A stretch of DNA of 64,000 bases from JABDIP01 sp965212545 (lineage in GTDB: Bacteria; Pseudomonadota; Alphaproteobacteria; DSM-16000; Inquilinaceae). The stretch is from assembly GCA_965212545.1 (NCBI GenBank), contig CBDBVB010000038.1, forward strand, positions 62,001-126,000, read 5' to 3'. Shown here one piece after another: positions 16,555 to 26,169 of the stretch. Position numbers and translations under genes: made by a program. Within the stretch, counting starts at the first letter, position 1; every line of letters starts with the position of its first letter. Below the pieces are notes generated by a model. It made no database searches and was not told where the DNA came from. It saw only the letters and a list, made by a program, of their open reading frames with translations.

Positions 16555-17325
16555 TCAGGTCTTGTGCCCGGACAGCAGATAGTTCACCTCGAGATCCCGA
16601 TCCGACAGGGACCACGCGCCGGACAGCGGGTTGAACACCATGCCCTGCACGTCGTCGATTTCCAGCCCCTGGCGCCTCAGCCCGCCGGCCAGTTCGCTGG
16701 GGCGGACGAACTTGCGCCAGTCATGGGTGCCGCGCGGCACCCAGCGCAGCAGGTATTCCGCCCCGACGATCGCCAGGCCGAAGCTCTTCGGCGTGCGGTT
16801 CAGAGTCGACATGATCAGCGCGCCGCCGGGACGCACCAGGCCGGCGAGGGCGGCCAGGAAGGCGTCAATGTCGGCCACGTGCTCGACGATCTCCAGCGCC
16901 AGCACGGCGTCGAATTGCGCGCCCTCGGCGGCCAGTGCCTCGGCTGTCGCCTGCCGGTAGTCGATGTCCAGCCCCATCTGTCCGGCATGCAGCCGGGCGA
17001 TCGAAACCGCCTCCTCTCCCGCATCGACGCCGGTTACGCGCGCGCCGAGTCGGGCCATTGGCTCGCACAGCAGCCCGCCGCCGCAGCCGACATCGGCGAT
17101 GCCCAGGCCGTCCAGCGGTTTCGGATCGCCGACTGTGCGCTCGAAATGCCGGCACAGCGCGTCGCGGATATAGCCGACCCGGGTGGGGTTCATCCGGTGC
17201 AGCGGCCTGAACTTGCCCTCGCTGTCCCACCATTCGGCGGCGACCGATTCAAACCGCGCGATCTCGGCATCGTCGATGCTCGGATCGGGATCGATTGCCG
17301 CTGTGGCGGCGCCTGTGGCTGGCAT
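16555..17325 (-). CDS. ubiG: UbiG ubiquinone O-methyltransferase
   Basis: 256 residues, usual length. It carries out the two O-methylations of ubiquinone biosynthesis with S-adenosylmethionine. Seen: RFESVAAEWWDSEGKFRPLHRMNP (UbiG N-terminal signature), SAM motif I IADVGCGGGLLCEPMARLG (about 76-94), ALEIVEHVAD, and a C-terminal NRTPKSF and WRKFVRPSEL. It is divergent from lysC, as in many alphaproteobacteria. Confidence 0.95.
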   Translation of the reverse strand: MPATGAATAAIDPDPSIDDAEIARFESVAAEWWDSEGKFRPLHRMNPTRVGYIRDALCRHFERTVGDPKPLDGLGIADVGCGGGLLCEPMARLGARVTGVDAGEEAVSIARLHAGQMGLDIDYRQATAEALAAEGAQFDAVLALEIVEHVADIDAFLAALAGLVRPGGALIMSTLNRTPKSFGLAIVGAEYLLRWVPRGTHDWRKFVRPSELAGGLRRQGLEIDDVQGMVFNPLSGAWSLSDRDLEVNYLLSGHKT

Positions 17326-17470
17326 GGCTGATCTCCGGCTCCAGTTGCCTCATACCGTGAGTGAGAGTATGGATACGCCGCCTCGCCGCGGCAATGCGAC
17401 TGTGTCGCAATGTCGTGCCGCGGGGCTTATTGTTGCCTATTATACAGTGGGTTCGACCACGGGAACGACC

Positions 17471-18691
17471 ATGGCGCGCATCGTGCAGAAATTCGGCGGC
17501 ACATCGGTCGCGGATATCGCGCGGATCCGCAATGCGGCGACGCGGGTTCAGGCCGAACTGGCCAACGGCAGCCAGGTTGCGGTGGTGGTTTCGGCGATGG
17601 CCGGGGTGACCAACCAACTGGTCGAGTATTGCAGCGAGGCATCGCCGCTCTATGACGCGCGGGAATACGACGCGGTGGTGTCGTCGGGCGAGCAGGTCAC
17701 CGCCGGGCTGATGGCCATGGCGCTGCAGCAGGCCGGCGTGCCGGCTCGCTCCTGGCTTGGCAGCCAGATCCCCATCCGAACCGACGATATGCATGGCAAG
17801 GCGCGGATTTCAGGCATCGAGACGGAAGAGCTGGACCGCCGTCTGGCGGGCGGTGAAGTGCCGGTGGTTGCCGGATTCCAAGGACTGTCGCCGACCGGTC
17901 GCATCACGACCCTGGGGCGCGGCGGCACCGACACCACGGCCGTGGCGCTGGCGGCGGCGCTGAAGGCGGATCGCTGCGACATCTATACCGATGTCGATGG
18001 TGTCTACACCTGTGACCCCAGGATCGTCCGAAATGCACAAAAACTTCACAAGATCACCTACGAAGAAATGCTAGAAATGGCCTCTCTCGGGGCCAAAGTT
18101 CTGCAGACACGCTCGGTGGAAATCGCCATGAACCACAGGGTGCGGCTTCAGGTGCTCTCCAGTTTCGACGATGCACCGGGTACCCTGGTGGTGGACGAGG
18201 ACGAGATCGTGGAACAGCAGGTCGTAAGCGGCATCGCCTACAGTCGCGACGAGGCGAAGATTACTCTGGTCGGGGTGCGCGACAAGCCCGGCGTGGCGGC
18301 CTCCATCTTCGGGCCGCTGTCCGATGCCGGCATCAATGTCGACATGATCGTCCAGAACATCTCCGAGGACGGCAAGGCGACCGACCTGACCTTCACGGTC
18401 GGCAAGGGCGAGCTCGATCCCGCCGTGCGGGTGCTGAACGGCCTGGGATCCGACATCAAGTTCAGCCAGCTCCGCCCCGACGGCAACGTAGTGAAGATCT
18501 CGGTGATCGGGGTCGGCATGCGCAGCCATGCCGGCGTCGCCCAGCAGATGTTCAAGGCGCTGGCGGAAAACGGCATCAACATCCAGGTGATCTCTACCTC
18601 GGAGATCAAGATCAGCGTGCTGGTGGAGGAGAAATACACCGAGCTTGCCGTGCGCGCCCTGCACACCGCATACGGGCTGGACGGGATCTGA
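17471..18691 (+). CDS. lysC: Aspartate kinase
   Basis: 406 residues; first step from aspartate to lysine, threonine and methionine. KFGGTSVAD at 7-15 (catalytic Lys), then SAMAGVTNQLV, GFQGLSPTGRITTLGRGGTDTTAVALA and DIYTDVDGVYTCDPR, then two ACT domains (about 265-400; GVAASIFGPLSDAGINVDMIVQ, GVAQQMFKALAENGINIQVIS) for feedback control. The start at 17471 is chosen because the family begins ARIVQKFGGTS. The upstream open frame is spurious. It overlaps ptsP by one base. Confidence 0.96.
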   Translation: MARIVQKFGGTSVADIARIRNAATRVQAELANGSQVAVVVSAMAGVTNQLVEYCSEASPLYDAREYDAVVSSGEQVTAGLMAMALQQAGVPARSWLGSQIPIRTDDMHGKARISGIETEELDRRLAGGEVPVVAGFQGLSPTGRITTLGRGGTDTTAVALAAALKADRCDIYTDVDGVYTCDPRIVRNAQKLHKITYEEMLEMASLGAKVLQTRSVEIAMNHRVRLQVLSSFDDAPGTLVVDEDEIVEQQVVSGIAYSRDEAKITLVGVRDKPGVAASIFGPLSDAGINVDMIVQNISEDGKATDLTFTVGKGELDPAVRVLNGLGSDIKFSQLRPDGNVVKISVIGVGMRSHAGVAQQMFKALAENGINIQVISTSEIKISVLVEEKYTELAVRALHTAYGLDGI

Positions 18692-20979
18692 TGGCGGGTG
18701 CCGGCGAACCGATCGCCTTCGCGGCAGAGGTCAGCCCGTCCCGGCGGCTGCTGGCGCGCCTGCGCGACGTCATGGCGGCGTCGGGCGCCGGTGCCTCGCG
18801 GCTGGACAAGATCGTTCGCCTGATCGCGACCGAGATGGGGGCGGAGGTGTGCTCTGCCTACGTCATCCGCCCCGGCGACGTGCTCGAGCTGTTCGCCACC
18901 ATCGGCCTGAATCCGGAGGCGGTGCACCGGACCCGGCTCAGGGTCGGCGAGGGCCTGGTCGGCGAAGTGGCGGCGACGGCGCGGTCGCTGGCCATCGCCA
19001 ATGCGCCGGCCCATCCGAATTTCGCCTACCGGCCGGAGACCGGCGAGGAGGCCTATCACTCGCTGCTGGGCGTGCCGATCCTGCGCGGCGGCCGGGTACG
19101 CGGCGTCCTTGTGATCCAGCACCGCGAGCGCCGCAGCTACAGCGAGGAGGAGGTGGAAACCCTTCAGACCGTCGCCATGGTTGGCGCCGAGCTGGTCGCC
19201 GGCCAGCAGCTCGCGGCCAGCGGCGAGATTGCCGGAGACAGCGCCGGCGGCGTGATGCCGTCGCGGATCGAAGGCATGACCCTCAATGCCGGGCTGGCCC
19301 AGGGCACCGCCGTGCTGCATCGGCCGCAGCTTACGGTCCGTGAGATGGTCGCCGAGGATCCGGCGGCGGAGCGGGCGCGTTTGTGGCAGGCGGTCGACGC
19401 GATGCACAGTTCGCTCGATGAACTATTGGCCAACAACGCCGAGGCGCTTGCCGACTCCCAGGACATCCTGGAGACCTACCGGATGTTCGCCGAGGATCGC
19501 GGTTGGTTGAACCGGATCACCGACGCCATCAACACCGGCCTGACGGCGGAAGCGGCCGTGCAGCGGGTGCAGGACGATATGCGCGCCCGCATCGTTCACA
19601 TGACCGACCCCTATCTGCGCGAGAGGCTGGCCGATTTCGAGGATCTGGCCAATCGGCTGCTGCTGCATCTGGCCGGCAAGACCTCGGCCGCGGCGGCCGG
19701 CACGCTGCCGGACGACGTTGTGCTGGTGGCCCGCTCGATCGGCCCGGCCGAACTGCTGGATTACGATCAACGGCGACTCCGGGCGCTGGTGATGGAGGAG
19801 GGTTCGGCGGCCAGCCATGTCGCCATCGTCGCCCGGGCGCTGGACATCCCCGTGGTTGGACAATGCGCCGATGTGCTGTCGCGCATCGAGCCGTTGGATC
19901 CGGTGATCGTCGACGGCGACAACGGCCAGATCTTTATCCGGCCGGCCGACGACGTGCAGGCCGTATTCATCGAGAACGCCGAGCTGCGTGCCCGGCGTAA
20001 GCGGGAGATGGCGGGCCTTGCCGGATTGCCGGCGGAGAGCCGCGACGGTGTCCAGGTGTCGCTGCACATCAATGCCGGGTTGCTGCTCGACATGCCGCAT
20101 CTGCACGACACCGGCGCCGACGGCGTCGGCCTGTACCGCACCGAGATTCCGTTCATGGTGCGCGCCACCTATCCCGATGTGAATGCGCAGACCGAGCTTT
20201 ACAGTCGGGTCCTGGACTTGGCCGATGGCAAACCGGTGGTGTTCCGCACGTTGGATATCGGGGGCGACAAGCGGCTGCCCTATTTCGCCGACATGCCACA
20301 GGAGAACCCGGCGCTCGGCTGGCGGGCGATCCGCATCGGCCTGGACCGGCCGGCGATGCTGCGCAACCAGCTGCGCGCATTGCTCCGGGCGTCCAAGGGC
20401 CGCCCGATCAACATCATGTTCCCGATGGTGGCCGAAGTCGCGGAGCTGGATGCCGCGCGCCAATTGCTGGCGGTGGAACTCGAACGTGGCCGCACGGAAG
20501 GCTTTCCCACGCCCGACGCAGTACTGATCGGCGTCATGATCGAGGTCCCGTCGCTGCTGTGGCAGCTCCCTGCGGTGCTGTCGCGGGTCGATTTCGTGTC
20601 GGTCGGGTCGAACGATCTGATGCAGTACCTGTTCGCCTCGGACCGCGGCAATCCGAAGTTGGCGCAGCGTTACGACGCACTTTCCCCACCCTTCCTGAAT
20701 GTGATGCGCGACCTCATCACGCGCTGTAACGAGGCAAATGTGCCGATCAGCGTCTGCGGCGAGATGGCCGGGCGGCCGCTGGAGGCAATGGCTCTGGTGG
20801 GGCTGGGGCTGCGTCGCTTGTCGGCGGCGCCGGCGGCGATCGGCGGGCTGAAGACGATGATTCGCAGCCTGGAGGCCGGCGCGTTGTCGGAGTATGTTGA
20901 GCTGCTATGCGCCAGCGAGCAAAAAACCGTGCGCGAGGGGCTCAAGGCCTTTGCCAGGGATCGCGGTATCGCGCTCTGA
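18691..20979 (+). CDS. ptsP: PtsP, nitrogen-PTS enzyme I (GAF domain)
   Basis: 762 residues. GAF domain about 24-175 senses small molecules such as glutamine. The PEP-utilising enzyme I part follows, with phospho-histidine 376 in GSAASHVAIVARAL, PEP-binding LYRTEIPFM and RTLDIGGDKRLPYF, SVGSNDLMQYLFASDRGN, and catalytic Cys 689 in SVCGEMAGRP. It phosphorylates NPr in the regulatory PTS(Ntr). NPr and EIIA are not in this window. Translationally coupled to lysC by the overlap TGATG. Confidence 0.95.
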   Translation: MAGAGEPIAFAAEVSPSRRLLARLRDVMAASGAGASRLDKIVRLIATEMGAEVCSAYVIRPGDVLELFATIGLNPEAVHRTRLRVGEGLVGEVAATARSLAIANAPAHPNFAYRPETGEEAYHSLLGVPILRGGRVRGVLVIQHRERRSYSEEEVETLQTVAMVGAELVAGQQLAASGEIAGDSAGGVMPSRIEGMTLNAGLAQGTAVLHRPQLTVREMVAEDPAAERARLWQAVDAMHSSLDELLANNAEALADSQDILETYRMFAEDRGWLNRITDAINTGLTAEAAVQRVQDDMRARIVHMTDPYLRERLADFEDLANRLLLHLAGKTSAAAAGTLPDDVVLVARSIGPAELLDYDQRRLRALVMEEGSAASHVAIVARALDIPVVGQCADVLSRIEPLDPVIVDGDNGQIFIRPADDVQAVFIENAELRARRKREMAGLAGLPAESRDGVQVSLHINAGLLLDMPHLHDTGADGVGLYRTEIPFMVRATYPDVNAQTELYSRVLDLADGKPVVFRTLDIGGDKRLPYFADMPQENPALGWRAIRIGLDRPAMLRNQLRALLRASKGRPINIMFPMVAEVAELDAARQLLAVELERGRTEGFPTPDAVLIGVMIEVPSLLWQLPAVLSRVDFVSVGSNDLMQYLFASDRGNPKLAQRYDALSPPFLNVMRDLITRCNEANVPISVCGEMAGRPLEAMALVGLGLRRLSAAPAAIGGLKTMIRSLEAGALSEYVELLCASEQKTVREGLKAFARDRGIAL

Positions 20980-21032
20980 TCGGCGGGGTTGGGCGGAATT
21001 CCGGGCGCTTCCGATTCTGGTAACGATTCGTT

Positions 21033-21044
21033 GTTGTTAACAAC
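21033..21044. promoter_or_regulatory. 12-base palindrome upstream of rodZ-like gene
   Basis: GTTGTTAACAAC is a perfect palindrome in the 206-base gap between ptsP and the RodZ-like gene. It may be an operator or part of a weak terminator. No T-tract follows. Confidence 0.3.
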
Positions 21045-21185
21045 TTTTAAGGAATGCGTCGTTATCAATGGCCCCCATGTGCGGATCCCTCTCGTTCGCT
21101 GGACCGCATGCGCCAGGCCGGTCAAATTGGCCGCTGTGCCGTGCCGTCGGCAAAACAAAGCGCGGACAGGTAAAGACGACGCAAG

Positions 21186-22595
21186 ATGGCGCAAGGTAGG
21201 AAGCCGTTGAACGTGGCCATTATTCCTGAGGACAAGGACTCATCGTCGCCGGATATGACGGCGAAGCTGGTCCGCGACCCGGTCTGTGCGGTCCTCCGCA
21301 AGGCGCGAGAGGATGCCGGTTACGACATCCCCGACATTGCGCAGCTGTTGCGCATTCAGCGGCCTTATCTGGAGGCGATCGAGGACGGCCGCTATGGCGA
21401 CCTTCCCGGAACCGTCTACGCGATCGGCTTTGTCCGGACCTATTCCGATTTCCTGAACCTCGACACCAACGACATGGTGCGCCGGTTCAAGGAGGAAGCG
21501 TCGGAACTGTCGAAGCGCACCGATTATGTGTTCCCGGTCGCCCCGACCGAAGCCCGCGTGCCGGGCGTCGGGTTGCTCGTCATCGGCGTGCTGCTGGCGG
21601 CCCTGGCCTACGGCGCTTGGTTTGTGGCGTCGGACGGCGAAGACGGGCTGGTCGACCGCGTCGCCGACATCCCGGATCGTTTCGCGGAATTGGCAAGTCG
21701 TGGCGGCGAATCAGATGCCGACACGTCGGGGCCCGCGCCAGATGCCGATCTGTCGGCTTCTGCCGCTCCTCCGGTCGAGTCGCCCGCCGTCGCCGGTGCG
21801 CCGGTGATGCCGCCGGACCTGGACGCGCTGGCGTCCCTGGCCGAGTCGCGGCGGACCCAGAATCCCGATACGACCGCCGCGGCGGATTCGCAGATCTCTG
21901 AGCCAGCCGTTCCCGAACAGGTCATTCCGGTTCAGGTCGTAGAGGAAACGCCGCCGCAGCCGGTCGTTCCTGCCGACCGGGCCGCCACCCCTGCGGCAAC
22001 GCCGGAACCCACCGTCACTGCCGAGCCGGCTCGTCCCGCCCGGGGCGTGGAGCCGATCGAGACGGTTCAATCCGTTGAATCGATACAGCGGGTGCCGCCG
22101 TCCTCGATCCAGACACCCCCGTCGCAGCAATTCGAAGTCGCCGCCGCCGACCCGCAGGAACCGTCCTCCAACGGGCAGCCGAAAGCGGCGACCACGCCAT
22201 CTGGCGAGCAGCAGGGGGCGGCGCTGTCGGCGCCGACCAATATCCTGCCGGGCCGTCAGCAGACCATCACCGAGCCGCCGCCCCCGCCGCCGGCTTTCCA
22301 GCCCGACCAGCCACGGCGCAGCAGCCTTGGGAATTTGAATTCGCGCATCGTGATCCGGGCCACCGAGATGAGCTGGGTCCAGATCACCGACGATCTGGGT
22401 AATCTGGTGATGACCCGGGTGCTCGACCCGGGCGAAACCTATCGTGTGCCGAACACCGAGGGCCTGACCCTGGCATCCGGCAATGCCGGTGGGCTGGAAA
22501 TCCTGGTCGATGGCGTCGTCCAGCCGCCGCTTGGACTGCGCGGCACGGTCGTGCGCAACGTCACGCTGGATCCGGACGGCTTCGGCGCCAACTAG
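21186..22595 (+). CDS. RodZ-like helix-turn-helix membrane protein (DUF4115)
   Basis: 469 residues. N-terminal HTH_25 domain about 35-110 (VLRKAREDAGYDIPDIAQLLRIQRPYLEAIEDG, then LPGTVYAIGFVRTYSDFLNLD), one membrane helix about 124-143, a long Pro/Ala/Glu-rich linker, and a C-terminal DUF4115 domain (VIRATEMSWVQITDDLGNLV, then LTLASGNAGGLEILVDG). This is the RodZ architecture, a cytoskeletal partner of MreB in rod shape. It lies directly before ispG, a common arrangement. The linker is longer than in E. coli RodZ. Confidence 0.9.
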   Translation: MAQGRKPLNVAIIPEDKDSSSPDMTAKLVRDPVCAVLRKAREDAGYDIPDIAQLLRIQRPYLEAIEDGRYGDLPGTVYAIGFVRTYSDFLNLDTNDMVRRFKEEASELSKRTDYVFPVAPTEARVPGVGLLVIGVLLAALAYGAWFVASDGEDGLVDRVADIPDRFAELASRGGESDADTSGPAPDADLSASAAPPVESPAVAGAPVMPPDLDALASLAESRRTQNPDTTAAADSQISEPAVPEQVIPVQVVEETPPQPVVPADRAATPAATPEPTVTAEPARPARGVEPIETVQSVESIQRVPPSSIQTPPSQQFEVAAADPQEPSSNGQPKAATTPSGEQQGAALSAPTNILPGRQQTITEPPPPPPAFQPDQPRRSSLGNLNSRIVIRATEMSWVQITDDLGNLVMTRVLDPGETYRVPNTEGLTLASGNAGGLEILVDGVVQPPLGLRGTVVRNVTLDPDGFGAN

Positions 22596-22756
22596 CCTAA
22601 CGAGCGGGCCGCCGCGTCTGCTTGGCCCGGCGTTGACCGCGCGCCCATCGACGACCATATCAATTGCGCACCGCGACGGCTTTCGCCATTGGCGCTTGTC
22701 CCCTATAAAGGCGCGGACGCCGCATCCACGCCACAACATCGATCCATGGTCCCCCG

Positions 22757-23902
22757 ATGACCGTCCGTCCCTATCGTCAGATCGACCGCCGCAAGAGCCG
22801 GCAGATCCAGGTTGGCAAGGTAGCTGTCGGCGGCGACGCGCCGATCTCGGTGCAGTCGATGACCAACACGCTGACCTCGGATCCCAAGGCCACGATCGAA
22901 CAGATCCGACAGCTGGAAATCGCCGGCGCCGATATCGTGCGGGTTTCGTGCCCGGACGAAGCCTCGACGGCGGCGCTGAAGGAGATCGTGCCGGAAGTCA
23001 CGGTGCCGATCGTCGCTGACATCCACTTTCACTACAAGCGCGGCATCGAGGCGGCTGAGAACGGCGCTGCCTGCCTGCGCATCAATCCCGGCAATATCGG
23101 GTCCCAGGAGCGGGTGGCCGAAGTGGTGAAGGCGGCCCGCGACAATGGCTGCTCCATGCGCATCGGCGTCAATGCCGGCAGCCTGGAGCGCGACCTGCTG
23201 GAACGCTATGGCGAGCCCTGCCCCGAGGCGATGGTGGAAAGCGCGCTCAACCACGCGCGGCTTCTGGAAGACGAGGATTTCCACGAATTCAAGATCAGCG
23301 TGAAGGCGTCGGACGTTTTCCTCGCCGTTGCCGCCTACCAGCAGTTGGCCGAAGCCTGCGACTACCCCCTGCATGTGGGGATCACCGAGGCCGGCGGCCT
23401 GGCCAGCGGCACGGTGAAGAGTGCGATCGGCATGGGCATGCTGCTGTGGTCGGGCGTTGGCGACACGATCCGGGTCTCGCTGTCTGCCGATCCGGTGGAG
23501 GAGATCAAGGCCGGGTACGAGATCCTCAAATCGCTGGGTATCCGCCGGCGCGGCGTCACGGTGATCTCCTGCCCATCCTGCGCCCGCCAGCAATTCAATG
23601 TGATCGAGACGGTGCAGGTGTTGGAGGAGCGGCTGGCGCATATCACGACGCCGATGACCGTGTCGGTGATCGGCTGCGTCGTGAATGGGCCCGGCGAGGC
23701 GACCATGACCGATATCGGCTTCACCGGCGGCGGCCGTGGCGTTCATCAGGTCTATGTGAACGGCCTCCAGGATCACCGCCTGAACGATCCGAACATCGTC
23801 GACCATCTGGTCACCATGGTCGAGGCCAAGGCGGCCGAGATCGAGGCGGACAAGGCGGCCGCAGAGTCCGAGGCCGAGCGGCCACTGTCGGCCGCCGAAT
23901 AG
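22757..23902 (+). CDS. ispG: IspG, HMB-PP synthase (flavodoxin type)
   Basis: 381 residues; converts MEcPP to HMBPP in the non-mevalonate isoprenoid pathway using a [4Fe-4S] cluster. Seen: VQSMTNTLTSDP, ADIHFHYKRGIEAAE, RINPGNIG, and cluster ligands in ISCPSCARQQF and GCVVNGPGEA. A short acidic C-terminal tail follows. Many relatives have hisS next; here there is only a 108-base gap to prfA. Confidence 0.96.
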   Translation: MTVRPYRQIDRRKSRQIQVGKVAVGGDAPISVQSMTNTLTSDPKATIEQIRQLEIAGADIVRVSCPDEASTAALKEIVPEVTVPIVADIHFHYKRGIEAAENGAACLRINPGNIGSQERVAEVVKAARDNGCSMRIGVNAGSLERDLLERYGEPCPEAMVESALNHARLLEDEDFHEFKISVKASDVFLAVAAYQQLAEACDYPLHVGITEAGGLASGTVKSAIGMGMLLWSGVGDTIRVSLSADPVEEIKAGYEILKSLGIRRRGVTVISCPSCARQQFNVIETVQVLEERLAHITTPMTVSVIGCVVNGPGEATMTDIGFTGGGRGVHQVYVNGLQDHRLNDPNIVDHLVTMVEAKAAEIEADKAAAESEAERPLSAAE

Positions 23903-24010
23903 ACGGGACCTCTTGCGAGGGTCAATCCGACCGAAGACCACGACATTTCAAGAGTCCAGGTCCAGCGGCGGACTGGATCTGATGGGCAGCAGAAATCGGA
24001 AGAGCAAGTC

Positions 24011-25147
24011 GTGAGTCTGGAAGACAGTTTCAGCAAGGTCCTGGCGCGGTTCGCGGAACTCGCCGACATCATGGCGCAGGGCACTCTGTCTCCCGACGAG
24101 TTTGCCGTCTACTCCAAGGAATACGCCGATCTGGAGCCGGTTGCGCAGCGGATCGAGGAGTTGCGCGCGCGGCGCGAGGAGATGGGCGACCTCGCCGAAC
24201 TGATGACGGACCAGGATGGCGACGCGGAAATGCGGGCCATGGCGGAGGAGGAGTTCCGCGCGCTGAAGGACCGGATCCCGGAGTTGGAGCGCGAATTGCA
24301 GCGCATGCTGCTGACCAAGGATGAGGCCGACCGCCGCAACGCGATCCTGGAGGTCCGGGCCGGCACCGGCGGTGACGAGGCGGCGCTGTTCGCAGCCGAT
24401 CTGTTCGCCATGTACCAGCGCTATGCCGCCATGAAGGGCTGGCGGTTCGAGACCATGGATCTGCACGAGACCGGGATCGGCGGTTTCAAGGAGGCCAGCG
24501 CCAACATCATGGGCGCCGGCGTCTTCGCGCGCCTGAAATACGAGAGCGGCGTGCATCGGGTTCAGCGCGTGCCGGCCACCGAGGCGCAGGGCCGCATCCA
24601 CACCTCCGCCGCCACCGTCGCCGTGCTGCCCGAGGCGGAGGAGGTCGATGTGAAGATCGAGGAGAAGGACCTCAGGATCGACACCTACCGGGCATCCGGC
24701 CCCGGCGGACAGTCGGTCAACAAAACCGACAGCGCGGTGCGCATCACCCACCTGCCGACCGGCATCGTGGTGGCCCAGCAGGACGAGAAATCGCAGCACA
24801 AGAACCGCGCGAAGGCGATGAAGATCCTCCGTGCCCGGATCTACGAGCAGGAACGCGCCGCCGTCGATGCCGAGCGGGCCGAGCAGCGGCGCAGCCAGAT
24901 CGGCTCCGGCGACCGGTCGGAACGCATCCGTACCTATAATTTCCCGCAGGGGCGCGTCACCGATCACCGAATCAACCTGACCCTCTACAAGCTCGACAAG
25001 ATCCTTGCCGGCGAGGCGCTGGACGAGTTGGTCGACGCGCTGACGGCTGAGGACGAGGCGGCGCGTCTGGCGGCGTTGGCGGATCATGATGAAAACCGCG
25101 AAGGCAATGACCGATCAGGCGACTCTGTCCGCCCCGACGCTCGCTGA
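24011..25147 (+). CDS. prfA: Peptide chain release factor 1
   Basis: 378 residues; terminates translation at UAA/UAG. GGQ catalytic loop in ASGPGGQSVNKTDSAVRITH, peptide anticodon region around VQRVPATEAQGRIHTS, and C-terminal DRSERIRTYNFPQGRVTDHR. GTG start at 24011. The C-terminal end is slightly longer than usual because it overlaps the prmC start. PrmC, which methylates the GGQ glutamine, is encoded immediately downstream. Confidence 0.96.
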   Translation: MSLEDSFSKVLARFAELADIMAQGTLSPDEFAVYSKEYADLEPVAQRIEELRARREEMGDLAELMTDQDGDAEMRAMAEEEFRALKDRIPELERELQRMLLTKDEADRRNAILEVRAGTGGDEAALFAADLFAMYQRYAAMKGWRFETMDLHETGIGGFKEASANIMGAGVFARLKYESGVHRVQRVPATEAQGRIHTSAATVAVLPEAEEVDVKIEEKDLRIDTYRASGPGGQSVNKTDSAVRITHLPTGIVVAQQDEKSQHKNRAKAMKILRARIYEQERAAVDAERAEQRRSQIGSGDRSERIRTYNFPQGRVTDHRINLTLYKLDKILAGEALDELVDALTAEDEAARLAALADHDENREGNDRSGDSVRPDAR

Positions 25148-25940
25148 GGCGCTTGCCCGGCTATCCCGGCGGCTCGACGACGCCGGTGTCGATGGGCCGA
25201 TGCGTGACGCACGGCTACTAGCCGCCCATGCCCTGTGTGTTGATCGGATCGCCCTTCATGTCGATCGCGACCGCCGGCTGTCGACGTGCGAGCAAGATGC
25301 GCTGAATCGGCTGGGCCGGCGACGGGCGGCGGGCGAACCGGTGTCGCGCATCGTCGGACTGCGCGAATTCTGGAGCCTGGAATTCGAGCTTTCGCCAGCG
25401 ACGCTGGATCCGCGCCCCGACAGCGAGACCATCGTCCAGGCGGCGCTGGATCGGATGCCGGAACGCGACCGGCCGCTGTCCATTCTCGATCTGGGGACCG
25501 GCAGCGGCTGTCTGCTGATCGCCTTGTTGAGCGAACGGCGACGCAGCTGGGGCGTTGGCGTCGATATCAGCCGCGACGCGGTGGCAACGGCACGGCGCAA
25601 TGCGATTCGGCACGGAGTGGCGGATCGGGCGGCATTTCTGGTCGGAGACTGGGGACAGGCGCTGGCCGGCGGATTCGATCTCGTCGTCGCCAATCCACCT
25701 TATATCGCCCGGTCGGAGGTCGACACCTTGGACCCGGAAGTGGCGCAGTTCGATCCGCGCCGGGCGCTTGTCGGCGGTGCCGACGGGCTGGATGCTTATC
25801 GCGCGCTTGCCCCTGATTTGGCCAGCTTGCTGGCTGCCGGCGGGCTGGCCGTGCTGGAAGTCGGAGCCGGGCAGGCGCCGGCCGTTGCGTCCATTCTGGC
25901 TGATGCCGGCCTTACCGGCTGGAGTCGATTGACGATCTAG
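25107..25940 (+). CDS. prmC: PrmC release-factor glutamine methyltransferase, frameshifted near C-terminus
   Basis: About 277 residues as written. SAM motif ILDLGTGSGCLLIALL and the substrate-binding NPPY in VVANPPYI are intact. The reading ends GLTGWSRLTI at 25940, whereas the frame entered at 25922 reads ESIDDLAGVQRCVCGRK and stops at 25973-25975, which is the normal PrmC ending. One missing base around 25918-25921 explains this. The loss removes the last strand of the fold. The chosen ATG 25107 has GAAGG upstream. Earlier in-frame ATGs at 25086 and 25089 are deeper inside prfA. Confidence 0.88.
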   Translation: MTDQATLSAPTLAEALARLSRRLDDAGVDGPMRDARLLAAHALCVDRIALHVDRDRRLSTCEQDALNRLGRRRAAGEPVSRIVGLREFWSLEFELSPATLDPRPDSETIVQAALDRMPERDRPLSILDLGTGSGCLLIALLSERRRSWGVGVDISRDAVATARRNAIRHGVADRAAFLVGDWGQALAGGFDLVVANPPYIARSEVDTLDPEVAQFDPRRALVGGADGLDAYRALAPDLASLLAAGGLAVLEVGAGQAPAVASILADAGLTGWSRLTI

Positions 25941-26169
25941 CCGGTGTTCAGCGCTGCGTTTGCGGCAGAAAATGATTGGAATCCTGCCGGCAAGGCGGTA
26001 GGTTCGATGCAGCGAAAGACTGGGGTGAAGTGCTTCCGGATCGCCGTCCAGCTTCCCAATACTGCTGTGACCATGCGATCGCCCAGCCACCGGACAATGG
26101 CCGGTGGGTTTCGCCCATGTCCGACCGGCGGAGGGTCGGCGCGTCATCATGATGAAAAGCTAGGGATAG

